Positions 1 to 8,506 of a DNA stretch of 64,000 nt are shown here, one piece after another. The notes below the pieces were generated by a model, which was not told the origin of the DNA, did no database searches, and saw only the letters and a list, made by a program, of their open reading frames with translations. The position numbers and the translations under genes were made by a program. Source of the DNA: Hormoscilla sp. GUM202 (GTDB taxonomy: Bacteria > Cyanobacteriota > Cyanobacteriia > Cyanobacteriales > Desertifilaceae); assembly GCA_005518205.2 (NCBI GenBank), contig RFFC02000005.1:158049-222048 (forward strand), in the 5' to 3' direction. Positions within the stretch are counted from its first letter, which is position 1. Every line of letters starts with the position of its first letter.

Positions 1-132
1 TTTAAGTCCCTGCTCTCCACCGCCGGTGATGTCACTCCGCAGCAGTTGGGACCGGTGTACCTCCCGTATCCGGAGGGTGGGGTTTGGACCCACAAAGATT
101 CCATAGTTCCCTGGCTAATGAGACAATTTTGA
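1..132 (+). CDS. 3' end of an unrecognised gene (partial)
   Basis: A frame is open from the first base of the window to a TGA, giving 43 residues without a start, so the gene begins outside the window. The tail contains the segments PVYLPYPEGG and DSIVPWLMRQF. I do not recognise the family. It is hydrophilic with no clear membrane segment. It lies upstream of an alpha-mannosidase remnant on the same strand; whether they belonged together cannot be seen. A chance open frame of this length is possible. Confidence 0.35.
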   Translation, partial: FKSLLSTAGDVTPQQLGPVYLPYPEGGVWTHKDSIVPWLMRQF

Positions 133-222
133 GCTGTCACAAGCTATGTTGGCTAATGGAGCCACACTATTCGCTTACGCTCGAACGTTTCGCACCTCCG
201 ACTTGATGGCGACCGCCCAAGA

Positions 223-504
223 ATGCGCTGCGCGCACGCTACGCGAACGAGACCAAATGGGAAGTACCCGCTCTCAGGTGGGCTGCAGCAGGGTGATGAT
301 GTTTATGAGGTAAGCTTGTTAAATGACTGCAAATATGGCTATGATGCTCTTCGGGACTGCTTGCGCTTGACATTGCTACAGGGTGGAACCTGGCCAGACC
401 CAGAAGCAGATCGCGGATCTCGTGAATTTACTTATGCGCTTTATCCACATGCTGGCAGCTGGCAGTCAGCAGGAACAGTACGGCAAGGTTATGAGGCAAG
501 ATAA
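223..504 (+). pseudogene. Remnant of the C-terminal end of a GH38 alpha-mannosidase
   Basis: The translation contains SLLNDCKYGYDAL, followed by TWPDPEADRG and FTYALYPHAGSW. These match the conserved C-terminal beta-sandwich of glycoside hydrolase family 38 alpha-mannosidases, which trim mannose from glycans. The expected upstream stretch (TKWEVPALRW) is present about 15 residues earlier but in a different frame, near bases 252-281, so at least one frameshift has occurred near base 290. The N-terminal catalytic domain is absent. It is a dead fragment lying between an unrecognised gene tail and psbN. Confidence 0.7.
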
Positions 505-578
505 GGGGTCAGACTCAGCAGAAAACCCCAACCAGGATGGGACAAGACTTTTGCCTTACCAGTCACCAGTCAACACTG

Positions 579-710
579 TTAGTCGGGGTGGTCCTCGAAG
601 GGGTCGTCCAATTGCTTGGACGGGGGCCCGAAAGCGGTGTAGATTGAGAAGGCGGTGATGCAGATCAGAACGACGGCGATCGAAATAGTCACAACAGTTG
701 CTGTTTCCAT
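579..710 (-). CDS. psbN: Photosystem II protein PsbN
   Basis: A 43-residue protein beginning [14 protein letters not shown], with one membrane span (about residues 5-25) and the conserved tail [16 protein letters not shown]. PsbN is a thylakoid protein needed for photosystem II assembly and repair, and is not a stable subunit. The gene is divergent from psbH with 84 bp between start codons, the classic psbH/psbN arrangement. Length and both ends match the family exactly, so the call is secure. Confidence 0.95.
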   Translation of the reverse strand: METATVVTISIAVVLICITAFSIYTAFGPPSKQLDDPFEDHPD

Positions 711-740
711 GCGCTCAATAAAAATTTAAGGACTATCATC

Positions 741-746
741 TATAAT
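741..746 (+). promoter_or_regulatory. Possible -10 element of psbH (TATAAT)
   Basis: A perfect TATAAT hexamer lies 48 bp upstream of the psbH start, in the short divergent region shared with psbN. No convincing -35 hexamer is seen 16-18 bp upstream, so this is a position-based suggestion. Confidence 0.4.
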
Positions 747-794
747 ATTACAAAAAGTTACACCAATCTCATTTGAGAGGGACGATTGAGACCA

Positions 795-998
795 ATGGCA
801 CAACAAACCAGATTAGGAGATATCCTCAAAACGCTGAACTCCGAGTACGGCAAGGTGACTCCCGGTTGGGGCACCACCCCCCTGATGGCCGTGTTTATGC
901 TGCTGTTTTTCGTGTTTTTGCTGATTATCCTGCAAATCTACAATTCCTCACTGATCCTTGATGGACTGCCAGTGGATTGGTCCAGCTTGGGCAAATAA
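795..998 (+). CDS. psbH: Photosystem II reaction center protein H
   Basis: PsbH is a small single-span subunit of photosystem II, needed for stable assembly and for quinone and bicarbonate function on the acceptor side. The 67-residue product starts [20 protein letters not shown], has the family signature [13 protein letters not shown], one membrane helix (about residues 28-50) and the tail [13 protein letters not shown]. The ATG before AQQTR was chosen over the in-frame TTG three codons upstream because cyanobacterial PsbH proteins begin MAQ/MAR. psbN is divergent upstream; tatA follows after a hairpin. Confidence 0.95.
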   Translation: MAQQTRLGDILKTLNSEYGKVTPGWGTTPLMAVFMLLFFVFLLIILQIYNSSLILDGLPVDWSSLGK

Positions 999-1029
999 GC
1001 GGCTAGTTGTCGGTACTAAAGAGTTCGAC

Positions 1030-1070
1030 TCTCGTTCCCAGATCTCTGTCTGAGAACGAGATAACTTTTT
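1030..1070 (+). terminator. Rho-independent-like terminator after psbH
   Basis: TCTCGTTC (1030-1037) pairs perfectly with GAACGAGA (1054-1061). A run of five T follows after four bases. It lies 31 bp past the psbH stop and before tatA, so it should separate psbH transcription from tatA-pth. Confidence 0.6.
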
Positions 1071-1132
1071 GTCAGGGAGATCGGATCGCCCGGGTTATCC
1101 TGAAAGCATTGCAGTCTCAGGAGGAGGTAGAG

Positions 1133-1396
1133 ATGAACATTTTTGGCATGGGTCTGCCGGAAATAGTGGTAATAATGGTGGTGGCGCTGTTGATATTTGG
1201 TCCGAAAAAGTTGCCCGAAATCGGTCGCAGTATGGGAAAAGCGATCAGAGGCTTCCAGGAGGCGTCCAAGGAGTTCGAGACCGAGTTTAAGCGGGAAGCA
1301 GCCCAAATCGAGCAAGCTGCAAGGCCCGAATCATCGGAGTCCCAGCCCAAAGAAGTGGTAGCATCGGCCTCAGATAAGGCTTCCGAACCAGGATAA
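1133..1396 (+). CDS. tatA: Sec-independent protein translocase subunit TatA/E
   Basis: A pore-forming component of the twin-arginine translocase, which exports folded proteins across the plasma or thylakoid membrane. The 87-residue protein starts MNIFGMGLPEIVVIMVVALL, a single membrane helix. It is followed by the hinge FGPKKLPEIGRS and an amphipathic helix (KAIRGFQEASKEFETEF), then a charged Ser/Glu-rich tail. The ATG was chosen because a strong AGGAGG ribosome site sits 7 bp upstream and TatA proteins begin here; longer in-frame extensions are unlike the family. Its stop codon directly abuts the pth start, so the two are probably co-transcribed. Confidence 0.92.
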   Translation: MNIFGMGLPEIVVIMVVALLIFGPKKLPEIGRSMGKAIRGFQEASKEFETEFKREAAQIEQAARPESSESQPKEVVASASDKASEPG

Positions 1397-2038
1397 ATGG
1401 CAGAAGATACCGGTGATAAAACCTTAGTGATTCCCCAGCTGATCGTCGGTTTGGGGAATCCTGGATCTAAGTACGATCGCACTCGTCACAACGTCGGTTT
1501 TGATGTTGTCGATGCCTTGGCGCGGATCTGGCAGATTTCCCTATCGGAAAATAAGCGATTTCAGGGGATGTACGGGGAAACCACTCTGGCCCCAGGGGGC
1601 AAAATCCGCTTGCTGAAGCCCCAGACTTATATGAATCGATCGGGACAGGCCATCAGAGCGACGATAGATTGGTATAAGCTGCCACCGCAATCGGTCCTAG
1701 TAATATATGATGATATGGATCTGCCCTTAGGGAGGATGCGCCTGCGCCTGTCAGGTTCCGCTGGCTCCCATAATGGCATGAAAAGCGCGATCGCCCATTT
1801 AGGAGGCCAAAATTTTCCCCGCCTGCGGATTGGCATCGGCAGTCCTTCCGATAGCACCACCAGTGACAATAATACCATTTCTCACGTGTTAGGGAAGTTT
1901 TCTCCATCGGAAACTCAGCTAATGTCAGAGGTAATCCAGTTAGCAGTCGATGCGGTGGAATTAAGTCTCAGACAGGGAGTGGAAAAGGCGATGAGTCTCT
2001 ACAATGGTCGCGCGGTATCTCCTCTTTTGTGCGATTAG
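1397..2038 (+). CDS. pth: Peptidyl-tRNA hydrolase
   Basis: Hydrolyses the ester bond of peptidyl-tRNAs released from stalled ribosomes, recycling tRNA. The 213-residue protein has the family motifs in order: LIVGLGNPGSKY near residue 15, RHNVGFDVVD with the catalytic His near 31, the binding Asn in TYMNRSGQA near 80, the catalytic Asp in IYDDMDLPLG near 105, and GSAGSHNGMKS near 126. A short N-terminal extension precedes the core. The start ATG immediately follows the tatA stop with no gap, indicating coupling. No damage is visible. Confidence 0.96.
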   Translation: MAEDTGDKTLVIPQLIVGLGNPGSKYDRTRHNVGFDVVDALARIWQISLSENKRFQGMYGETTLAPGGKIRLLKPQTYMNRSGQAIRATIDWYKLPPQSVLVIYDDMDLPLGRMRLRLSGSAGSHNGMKSAIAHLGGQNFPRLRIGIGSPSDSTTSDNNTISHVLGKFSPSETQLMSEVIQLAVDAVELSLRQGVEKAMSLYNGRAVSPLLCD

Positions 2039-2127
2039 CGCGCTGCATCTCCTATGCATGTACGATTAGCGCGGCCAGGAGATGCAGCACCAGGAAATAC
2101 TGCAATGTGCAACACAGAGAAGATTAA

Positions 2128-2391
2128 ATGAGTTCTCGACGTTTACCGGAAACCACCGCTTATGTCCGGGTCTTATCACAATCCTGGATGCAAGGAAAAA
2201 TGGAAGGAGAAGTGATAGCTGAGTTCTATCAGTGGGAGTTTCAGTGGCATTTTAGCAGGGGAGAATTGTATGTTAAGCCTTCTTTGGGACGTGCTTTAAT
2301 TCAAGAACCTTTATCTCGGTTTTTAGAACAGCAGGATTATCAGCTTGAACCTGGAGGAGATTATTCTTTCACTATCCGCGCTCAAATTTGA
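2128..2391 (+). CDS. DUF3146 family protein
   Basis: An 87-residue soluble protein with the segments LPETTAYVRV, EFQWHFSRGELYVKPSLGRAL and LEPGGDYSFTIRAQI. It matches the cyanobacteria-specific DUF3146 family as I remember it. No function is established and no catalytic motif or membrane segment is visible. It follows pth on the same strand by 89 bp, a gap holding a short imperfect duplication of CGATTAGCGCG. Its length looks complete. Confidence 0.8.
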   Translation: MSSRRLPETTAYVRVLSQSWMQGKMEGEVIAEFYQWEFQWHFSRGELYVKPSLGRALIQEPLSRFLEQQDYQLEPGGDYSFTIRAQI

Positions 2392-2429
2392 GAATGGAGA
2401 ATGATCGATGAACAACTAACAACTAACAA

Positions 2430-2885
2430 CTAACGATTAGCAATGTACCGTTCAATTAAAATAATAGCAACAATATCATCGACGGGACGGGGTGGTTGCC
2501 GCATGCCTTGGGGAATTAAGCGAGTTAGTCCTTTGGGAGGGTAAATTTGCCAGTAGCGATCGCGTGCCTCCAGAGTACTGTAGTGTTCATCGACAGTAAC
2601 GATCGGGGGTGGTTGGGATAAATTGCGGTTAATCTGCTGTTGCCAAGCTTTAGCAGTAGTGCGATCGCCCATTACTAGCAAAGAGACGGGATATTGATGA
2701 AGCAGGCGATCTATAGTGGCGATCGCCTCAGCAGCGGGGACAACTTGATGATAATAGACTTGGGCGTCGTCTGCCATGACAGCGATCCCGCACTTATCTC
2801 GTCCTGGATCGAAACCCAAAATCACTGATTGATGGGGGGCCGATGTGCGATTTTTCGCGCAGCTTGGGGTAGTGCGATTGTACAT
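2430..2885 (-). CDS. RuvC/YqgF-like RNase H-fold protein (possible resolvase or pre-16S rRNA nuclease)
   Basis: After a short variable N-terminus the protein reads ILGFDPGRDKCGIAVMADD. This is the first strand and loop of the RNase H fold used by RuvC and YqgF nucleases, with the catalytic Asp in GFDPG. Later come LLVMGDRTTAKAW and VDEHYSTLEARDRYW (a second acidic site), and RPVDDIVAIILIERY near the C-terminus. Such proteins act as Holliday-junction resolvases or in 16S rRNA maturation; which applies here is not decidable from sequence. The ATG at 2885 was preferred over in-frame starts further upstream that add unconserved residues. It is convergent with the DUF3146 gene. Confidence 0.75.
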   Translation of the reverse strand: MYNRTTPSCAKNRTSAPHQSVILGFDPGRDKCGIAVMADDAQVYYHQVVPAAEAIATIDRLLHQYPVSLLVMGDRTTAKAWQQQINRNLSQPPPIVTVDEHYSTLEARDRYWQIYPPKGLTRLIPQGMRQPPRPVDDIVAIILIERYIANR

Positions 2886-3107
2886 CGGGGAAGTTGGAGG
2901 ATATAGCATTTCTGTAGTACAAAAAAATCGCCTACTTGTCATTGCGAGGGGGGGGTAGATTAGCGAGGAACTTTTGATTTATGAGTTATCCCCCCCCTCA
3001 GCAATCTCCGACAGCATATCACACTAATATGAGAACTGCTATAATTATTGAGCATATAGCGGGTAGAAATTATTCGAGATATCTATAAACCAGGTTTCTG
3101 AGTTAGT

Positions 3108-4520
3108 TTAAGTACGAAACAGGACTTCGTCATCTCTAATAGCGACAAGTTCTATTTTCAGGGGTCCAGCGGTATAGGTCACTTCTGCTGCCACAGCTTG
3201 AATTTCCAGTGGTTCTTTGGTAATCATGAGGTGTTCAATAAACTGTACCAGAGTTTTAGGGCTGCCATCGGCAATTTGGATGGTAGTACCTAGAATCCCA
3301 GCACGGCGGGCGCGGAATTTTGAAGATGCCATCAGCAAATCTAGGCGTTGCAGGATTTCATCTTCACTCATTCTCGAAGCATCAACAGAACCGGAAGCCA
3401 CCACTTCGTTAGTCAGAAATACGATTTTATTAAGTGCTACATCGGCAAAGACGCGCACGGCATTTTCTCCATACACGTAGTTACCCGCTGAAAGAATGCG
3501 CACCACATAGTCTTTTCCATTACTAATTCTATTAGTCAATTGCTCAACTTCGGCTTGAGTAATTTGAATCACCTGTTCGTCAACAGCGGCATTGCCATGG
3601 GGGTAAGTTACCTGAGAGATAGCAGCTTTGTTAGCTTGGCGCAACAGGTGGTCTACGGCGTCTTTAGCTGCCGTAGGTGAGAGGATGCGCACGACCCCAT
3701 CAGCAAGAATTTGACCCAGTCGCAGGGCGACATTGCCAAGACGCAACTCTTGATATTCCTGATAATATTGTTGCAGCATGTTAACTTGCCGTTCCAGAAA
3801 GGACTGCTCGGTTTCTAATCCTTTCAGGCGCAGTTCCCGCTGAGCAATGATATCGTCCCGCTCGGCAATCATCTGGTCCCGCTGGCCAATGATCTGGTCG
3901 CGATCGGCAATATGCTTGTCTAGCTGAGTAATTTCCCTGTCCCGCTGGGCAATAGCTTGATTGAGTCTAGCAATTTGCCGTTTCACCTCATCCCGCTGTC
4001 CGATCAATTCTTGACGTTCCCTTTGCAGTTGAGTGATTTCAGCCCCTAGGGTTTCCATTTGCCCAGAAACCCTTGACAGTTGAGCATGAGCTTGCGCCAG
4101 TTTCGCTTCCGTAACCCCTTGTTGTGCCAGTGCTGCCTGCAAAGACTGATTAATTTCATCTAAATGTTGTTGGACCGCTGCGTGCCGATCTCTCGCTTGG
4201 GCTAACTGGGTCTCTACATGAATCTTTTGGACTCTAGTTTCTTTTAATTCCCGGTGGGCGGCTCTGAGTTTTTTTAGCGTTCGATCGTATGCAAATATGC
4301 CTCGCCGTAAGGGTTCGCTAGTGGCAAATAAGATGCCCAGGGTGGTGCCTGCGATCATCACTCCCGTGGCGATCGTCACCAGAGTTGCGGTTTTCTGGGG
4401 ACGCAGCTTGAACAGAGACAACCGCGCCTTGCCCACTTTCGTGCCAATGCGATCGCCCAGTGTCGCCAGGACACCGCCTAAGAGCAAAATCGAGACAATC
4501 AGGATGATACCGATGGTCAT
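3108..4520 (-). CDS. DUF3084 family membrane coiled-coil protein
   Basis: 470 residues, with one membrane segment at the N-terminus (IILIVSILLLGGVLATLGDR), then GTKVGKARLSLFKLRPQ and a second hydrophobic stretch. A long coiled coil rich in Gln, Arg and Glu follows (about residues 85-240), including imperfect repeats built on DRDQIIGQRDQMIAERD. A globular C-terminal domain follows. The architecture matches the cyanobacterial DUF3084 family, whose role is unknown. The gene starts 33 bp after the ntcA stop on the same strand; this ntcA-DUF3084 order is conserved in cyanobacteria, suggesting an operon and a possible link to nitrogen control. Confidence 0.85.
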   Translation of the reverse strand: MTIGIILIVSILLLGGVLATLGDRIGTKVGKARLSLFKLRPQKTATLVTIATGVMIAGTTLGILFATSEPLRRGIFAYDRTLKKLRAAHRELKETRVQKIHVETQLAQARDRHAAVQQHLDEINQSLQAALAQQGVTEAKLAQAHAQLSRVSGQMETLGAEITQLQRERQELIGQRDEVKRQIARLNQAIAQRDREITQLDKHIADRDQIIGQRDQMIAERDDIIAQRELRLKGLETEQSFLERQVNMLQQYYQEYQELRLGNVALRLGQILADGVVRILSPTAAKDAVDHLLRQANKAAISQVTYPHGNAAVDEQVIQITQAEVEQLTNRISNGKDYVVRILSAGNYVYGENAVRVFADVALNKIVFLTNEVVASGSVDASRMSEDEILQRLDLLMASSKFRARRAGILGTTIQIADGSPKTLVQFIEHLMITKEPLEIQAVAAEVTYTAGPLKIELVAIRDDEVLFRT

Positions 4521-4553
4521 GGGCAGCGCAATCGCATGTACTTTCTATTTTGC

Positions 4554-5234
4554 TTATGCGAATCGCTGGCTGAGGGCCACAGGGTCATGGACCGTAATTT
4601 TTTTCTTGTGGATCGAGATCAGCTGGTCCGATCGCAAATCCCCCAGCACGCGAGTTATCGTGACGCGCGTAGAACCGATCGCCTCTGCGATCGCCTGATG
4701 AGATAGCTTTAGATCTATCGTAATCCCATCCATCCCATCTGGGCTAGAAACTCCAAAATCCCGACACAGGATCAACAGAAAGCTGACCAGTCGCGATTCC
4801 ATATCCCGGTGTGCCAGAGTTTCGATCATCATCTCCGTTTGCAAAATGCGCGAAGACAGCCCTTGCAGCATAATCATCGACAGTTCTGGATTTTCCTTGA
4901 GTGCTTTCTGCACCTGTTCCATGGGCAGGGACATTAACTCTACGGAAGTAAAAGCCAATGCGTGGTAAAATCTGTCTGATTTATTCCCCGTAATCAGGGA
5001 CAGGACGCCAAATACGCTATTTTCCCGCAGCAGCGCCACAGTTATTTCGTCTCCCGCCTCGTACACCCGGGATAGCTTTACCGCACCACTTTGCAAAAGA
5101 TAAACCCGTTCCGCTGGATCTCCGGGAAAAAAAATCGTTTTGCCCCGTTCAAACTTTTCTGTAACCGGCGGATATGAGCTGCCACTCATTTGACGGAATG
5201 CATCTGCTAGAGGTTTGGTGTCAGTTACTACCAT
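4554..5234 (-). CDS. ntcA: Global nitrogen regulator NtcA
   Basis: A CRP/FNR-family transcription factor that binds 2-oxoglutarate and controls nitrogen assimilation genes through GTA-N8-TAC sites. The 226-residue protein has the effector-binding beta barrel with [20 protein letters not shown] and [19 protein letters not shown] dimerisation helix ([19 protein letters not shown]) and a C-terminal helix-turn-helix ([20 protein letters not shown]) follow. The start [10 protein letters not shown] was chosen because NtcA proteins begin MIVTQDKAL-like and the upstream in-frame extension is unlike the family. It heads a probable operon with the DUF3084 gene and is divergent from fabI. A GTA-N8-TAC match lies in the shared intergenic region. 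Confidence 0.96.
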   Translation of the reverse strand: MVVTDTKPLADAFRQMSGSSYPPVTEKFERGKTIFFPGDPAERVYLLQSGAVKLSRVYEAGDEITVALLRENSVFGVLSLITGNKSDRFYHALAFTSVELMSLPMEQVQKALKENPELSMIMLQGLSSRILQTEMMIETLAHRDMESRLVSFLLILCRDFGVSSPDGMDGITIDLKLSHQAIAEAIGSTRVTITRVLGDLRSDQLISIHKKKITVHDPVALSQRFA

Positions 5235-5475
5235 CTTCTTCGTCTTAATCGGTGCCCGGTGCCTGCCAATCAACAAACTCGGACAACTTATGAATATTGT
5301 CAGAAGTTGATCGTAAAACACCTAATAGGTAAGATTAATTATATCTTATCTTTCTGGTTGAAAGCGCTTGTTGTTACAGAATTTTTGCCTCGCCTGTAGA
5401 GGGAATATTACCTTGGGTAGCAACCGGTTGTCTGCTGGGCCCCTTCGATGTGCGGCGCATCGCCGACATTGACCA

Positions 5476-5489
5476 GTAGACCATAATAC
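5476..5489. promoter_or_regulatory. Candidate NtcA-binding site GTAGACCATAATAC
   Basis: An exact match to GTA-N8-TAC in the 325-bp region between divergent ntcA and fabI. It lies about 240 bp before ntcA and 70 bp before fabI. ntcA is autoregulated in several cyanobacteria, which makes the placement meaningful. No clear TA-N3-T -10 box sits 22 bp downstream in either direction, and a six-base match has roughly an 8 percent chance of occurring in a region this size. Confidence 0.4.
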
Positions 5490-5559
5490 CCTAAGTTGGT
5501 AGACGGGTCCGCGATTTTCCAAACCACCAATACCCAATTTTACCTAAAATCTAGAGATT

Positions 5560-6336
5560 ATGCTTGATTTGACTGGAAAAAACGCCCTGATAACGGGGAT
5601 CGCTAACAATCGCTCGATCGCCTGGGGCATTGCCCTACAGTTGCATAAAGCCGGTGCTAACCTGGGGGTCACCTTCTTGCCGGATGATAAGGGACGGTAT
5701 GAGAAAAAAGTCGCAGAACTGACTGCGTCCCTTTCTCCCAGCTTGTTTTTGCCCTGCGATGTCCAAAATGACGCCCAAGTCCAGGCAGCTTTTCAGGCGA
5801 TAGGGGACAAGTGGGGACGCCTGGACATTCTCATTCACTGTCTGGCCTTTGCGGGGAAAGAGGAACTGACTGGAGATTTCAGCGATACCACGCGGGCCGG
5901 TTTTATGAGGGCAATAGAAATCAGTACCTACTCTCTAACCCAGATGACGGCAGCAGCGAAACCCTTGATGACGGATGGGGGTAGTATTGTCACCCTCACC
6001 TACTTAGGGGGAGTAAGAGTGATTCCCAATTATAACGTGATGGGAATTGCCAAAGCTGGCTTAGAAATGAGCGTCCGTTACCTAGCAGCGGAAGTGGGAC
6101 CGCAAAATATCCGAGTCAATGCCATTTCCTCTGGTCCCATTCGGACCTTGGCCTCCTCTGCTGTGGGGGGGATCCTGGATATGATTCATCATGTCGAACA
6201 GGTGGCACCCCTGAGACGGACCGTGACTCAGACAGAGGTGGGGAATGCGGCTGCTTTCTTGTGTAGCGACTTGGCCAGCGGTATTACCGGTCAGGTGCTG
6301 TATGTGGATGCTGGTTACGAGATTATGGGCATGTAG
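5560..6336 (+). CDS. fabI: Enoyl-[acyl-carrier-protein] reductase (NADH)
   Basis: Catalyses the last reduction of each fatty-acid elongation cycle, trans-2-enoyl-ACP to acyl-ACP. The 258-residue short-chain dehydrogenase shows the FabI-type nucleotide-binding start GKNALITGIANNRSIAWGI, the segment ILIHCLAFAGKEELTGDF, and the catalytic Tyr-x6-Lys in NYNVMGIAKAGLE. The C-terminus is DLASGITGQVLYVDAGYEIMGM, typical of the family. It is complete, monocistronic and divergent from ntcA. Confidence 0.96.
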   Translation: MLDLTGKNALITGIANNRSIAWGIALQLHKAGANLGVTFLPDDKGRYEKKVAELTASLSPSLFLPCDVQNDAQVQAAFQAIGDKWGRLDILIHCLAFAGKEELTGDFSDTTRAGFMRAIEISTYSLTQMTAAAKPLMTDGGSIVTLTYLGGVRVIPNYNVMGIAKAGLEMSVRYLAAEVGPQNIRVNAISSGPIRTLASSAVGGILDMIHHVEQVAPLRRTVTQTEVGNAAAFLCSDLASGITGQVLYVDAGYEIMGM

Positions 6337-6485
6337 GCAGAGTTTCTGGTGCTTAATTGTCTCCGGGTGGGCATTTTGCCCGCCTATTTTTGGTCATGTT
6401 CATTCAGAACTTGAACTTGCTAATATAGTACATAATCAAACGGAATGGTGCAATTGCTTAAGCGCTAGTAAATTATACCATAAAG

Positions 6486-7364
6486 ATGATTAATAATCAA
6501 CCAGAACCACCAAGCAATCCAGATCGGCAGAAGTCAGGACTTCAGAATTCAGACTCTGCCCAAGAAGAACTGAGAATTCTCAAAGAGGAGAATTCCAGGC
6601 TGAGAAAACAAATCAAGGAGTTAGACACTCTAGAGGAATTATTCGTTTACCGCGTTACCGAGAAATCTCAGAAGAATATATTAGCTTTAGCTATGGCAAT
6701 CGTAACTGTCTTGTCTGGGTTATTTACTGCATTCATTTTTTTCGGGATTGAGAAATTGTTTAATTCGGATGAAATCAAGGAGGAAATTGTCAAGGCGATT
6801 AATTCCTCAGATGAAATAAAGGAAAGCTTTCTTAATTCGGATGAAGTCAGGGAGGGAATTATCGATAAAGCAGTCCAACAAATTATAAATGCTCGACTTC
6901 AAACAGATGAAATTGCCAAGAGAGTTTCATCTTCTGCTAGAATAGCAGAACAACAGCAATTGAAAATTGAAGGGGAAGTAGAGATCCAGTTTGTTCGGGC
7001 TGCAGAACGAGTTAGAAAACAAGATCGGAAACTTGCCGAAGCCCTTCAACCTTCAACTTCAGATTCTCTTTACTTTGTAGTAGCCGGTGCTTCTCCAATT
7101 CGAGGGGATCTTGAAAATGAGCTAGAAAGAGTTAAAAGCGGTAATGCTTCTTTGTTCGCTCCGGGAGGTCGTTACGCAGAAACAAAGATATGCCGGCCCA
7201 AAATAGGGAAAAGTAATCCGTTTTACGCCTTGGTAATTGCTCAGAACTTGACTTTGCCTAAGACGCTCGACGTTATATCCCAAGCAAAACAAACAGGTTT
7301 TAGATACGATACTTACCCATTACGAAGTGATAAAGCTTTCTTTGATTGTCAGTTAAGTTATTGA
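6486..7364 (+). CDS. Hypothetical single-span membrane coiled-coil protein
   Basis: 292 residues of unrecognised family. The N-terminal 60 residues are Asn/Gln/Glu-rich and end in a coiled coil (SAQEELRILKEENSRLRKQI). A membrane helix follows at about residues 65-88 (NILALAMAIVTVLSGLFTAF). Next come three short repeats containing SDEIKE or SDEVRE spaced about 16 residues apart. The C-terminal 100 residues look globular (SLYFVVAGASPI, YALVIAQNLTLPKTLDVISQ), like a small solute- or peptidoglycan-binding fold such as SPOR, but I cannot assign it. The next gene on the same strand starts 57 bp later. Confidence 0.65.
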   Translation: MINNQPEPPSNPDRQKSGLQNSDSAQEELRILKEENSRLRKQIKELDTLEELFVYRVTEKSQKNILALAMAIVTVLSGLFTAFIFFGIEKLFNSDEIKEEIVKAINSSDEIKESFLNSDEVREGIIDKAVQQIINARLQTDEIAKRVSSSARIAEQQQLKIEGEVEIQFVRAAERVRKQDRKLAEALQPSTSDSLYFVVAGASPIRGDLENELERVKSGNASLFAPGGRYAETKICRPKIGKSNPFYALVIAQNLTLPKTLDVISQAKQTGFRYDTYPLRSDKAFFDCQLSY

Positions 7365-7421
7365 ATTTGTCCAACATATCCGAGCAATACATCGTTTGCT
7401 GGAACTGCGGGAGGATAAACT

Positions 7422-8000
7422 TTGCAAACACTCTTTCTAGCTTGGCACGATTTTAGCAGTCACCCTTGGTTTCCCGTTGGTCGCTTAACCTTTGATGGCA
7501 GTTGCTACTATTTTGTTTACCTTCAAGGCCCGATCGCAGCACGAGCACAATATAATTTTCCGGGTTTGTGGTCATTCCCAGACTTCCACAAGCTTTATGA
7601 ATCGATAGAACTGTTACCATTATTGTCTCATCGGATTATGCCCCGATCGCGACCAGACTACTCCGATTTTATGCAATGGTTGAACCTGCCAGAAAACTTA
7701 GATGACCCCATTGCCTTACTATCTCGTAGCGGCGGCAAACGAGCCACGGACCACTTTGAAGTTTTCCCCTGTCCCGAACCTGATGAAAAGGGATTGTATC
7801 ACATCCATTTCTTTGCTAGGGACATCCGTTCCTTACCCGACTCCACCGCCTCGCGGATCGCATCTTTGTATCCAACGGAAACATTGCGTTTAGCTCCTAA
7901 TTTGCAAAATCATCATGACTCTCAAGCCTTGTTACTCCTGACAGCAGACTGCTATCCTGTAGGCTATTGCCCTCGGTATCTGTTCGCCGATCGCCTGTAA
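7422..8000 (+). CDS. HIRAN-like domain protein
   Basis: 192 residues. The C-terminal part reads TLRLAPNLQNHHDSQALLLL followed by YPVGYCPRYL. This resembles the HIRAN domain pattern (Leu-x-Arg ... Glu/Asn-N-x-D-x-x-A ... GYxPR), which binds DNA 3' ends or accompanies helicases and nucleases. The N-terminal half (LAWHDFSSHPWFPVGRL, YNFPGLWSFPDFHKLY) is not recognised but resembles segments that precede HIRAN in stand-alone bacterial proteins. The start is a TTG seven bases after a GGGAGG ribosome site; no better-placed ATG exists. No helicase is encoded nearby, so the target is unknown. Confidence 0.6.
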   Translation: MQTLFLAWHDFSSHPWFPVGRLTFDGSCYYFVYLQGPIAARAQYNFPGLWSFPDFHKLYESIELLPLLSHRIMPRSRPDYSDFMQWLNLPENLDDPIALLSRSGGKRATDHFEVFPCPEPDEKGLYHIHFFARDIRSLPDSTASRIASLYPTETLRLAPNLQNHHDSQALLLLTADCYPVGYCPRYLFADRL

Positions 8001-8110
8001 CTACTGGGCGAAGGAAGGGCGAGGGTGCGAGTTGAGGTGGAAAGAATCAACCCGCCACCAGCACCTCCAAACGTTCCGTTTCTCTAGGTTGCACTTGACG
8101 GTATCGCCCT

Positions 8111-8506
8111 CTAGGCCAGCAATTCAGTTAGGTCTAGACCTTTCCAATCCTGAAGCAGTTCGCAAATAACTTCTGGGGTGGTAAAGTTACCTGTAAAGGA
8201 CTCAAATTGCCGACCTTCGCCATTCAAGAAAAAGCTCAATATGCTACAATGGTCTTTGACACCGAAACCCAGTTGGCAATCTACTCTCCAATTGTCCGCA
8301 GTGGTTGCGTATTCATAAACCGCATTATATGCTGCACCAACGGCAGCCGCATATTCTTCGGTAAAACGCTGTAACTCTGTAGGAGACAGTTCGCAAAAAA
8401 GCTCGATCGCCTGAAAGGTAAGATTAGTGGGTTGATACTTGTAGTCAACCAGAGATTTGCAAATGTCTAACCCTTGCAGGAATTTTTGTGCTGATGATTT
8501 ATTCAT
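8111..8506 (-). CDS. Small hypothetical protein, possible immunity partner
   Basis: 131 residues from the ATG that overlaps the preceding gene's stop by 8 bp. It has no signal peptide or membrane span and is acidic (PTELQRFTEEYAAAVGAAY, CELLQDWKGLDLTELLA). I do not recognise the family. Tight overlap with an upstream small protein carrying a polymorphic-toxin-like motif is the arrangement expected for a toxin/immunity pair, so immunity is a reasonable but unproven guess. A longer in-frame start exists but lies within the upstream gene. Confidence 0.5.
   Translation of the reverse strand: MNKSSAQKFLQGLDICKSLVDYKYQPTNLTFQAIELFCELSPTELQRFTEEYAAAVGAAYNAVYEYATTADNWRVDCQLGFGVKDHCSILSFFLNGEGRQFESFTGNFTTPEVICELLQDWKGLDLTELLA

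Noticed and set aside
5346..5537. A 63-codon minus-strand frame between ntcA and fabI
   Set aside because: No family features or ribosome site, and it covers the presumed divergent promoter region.
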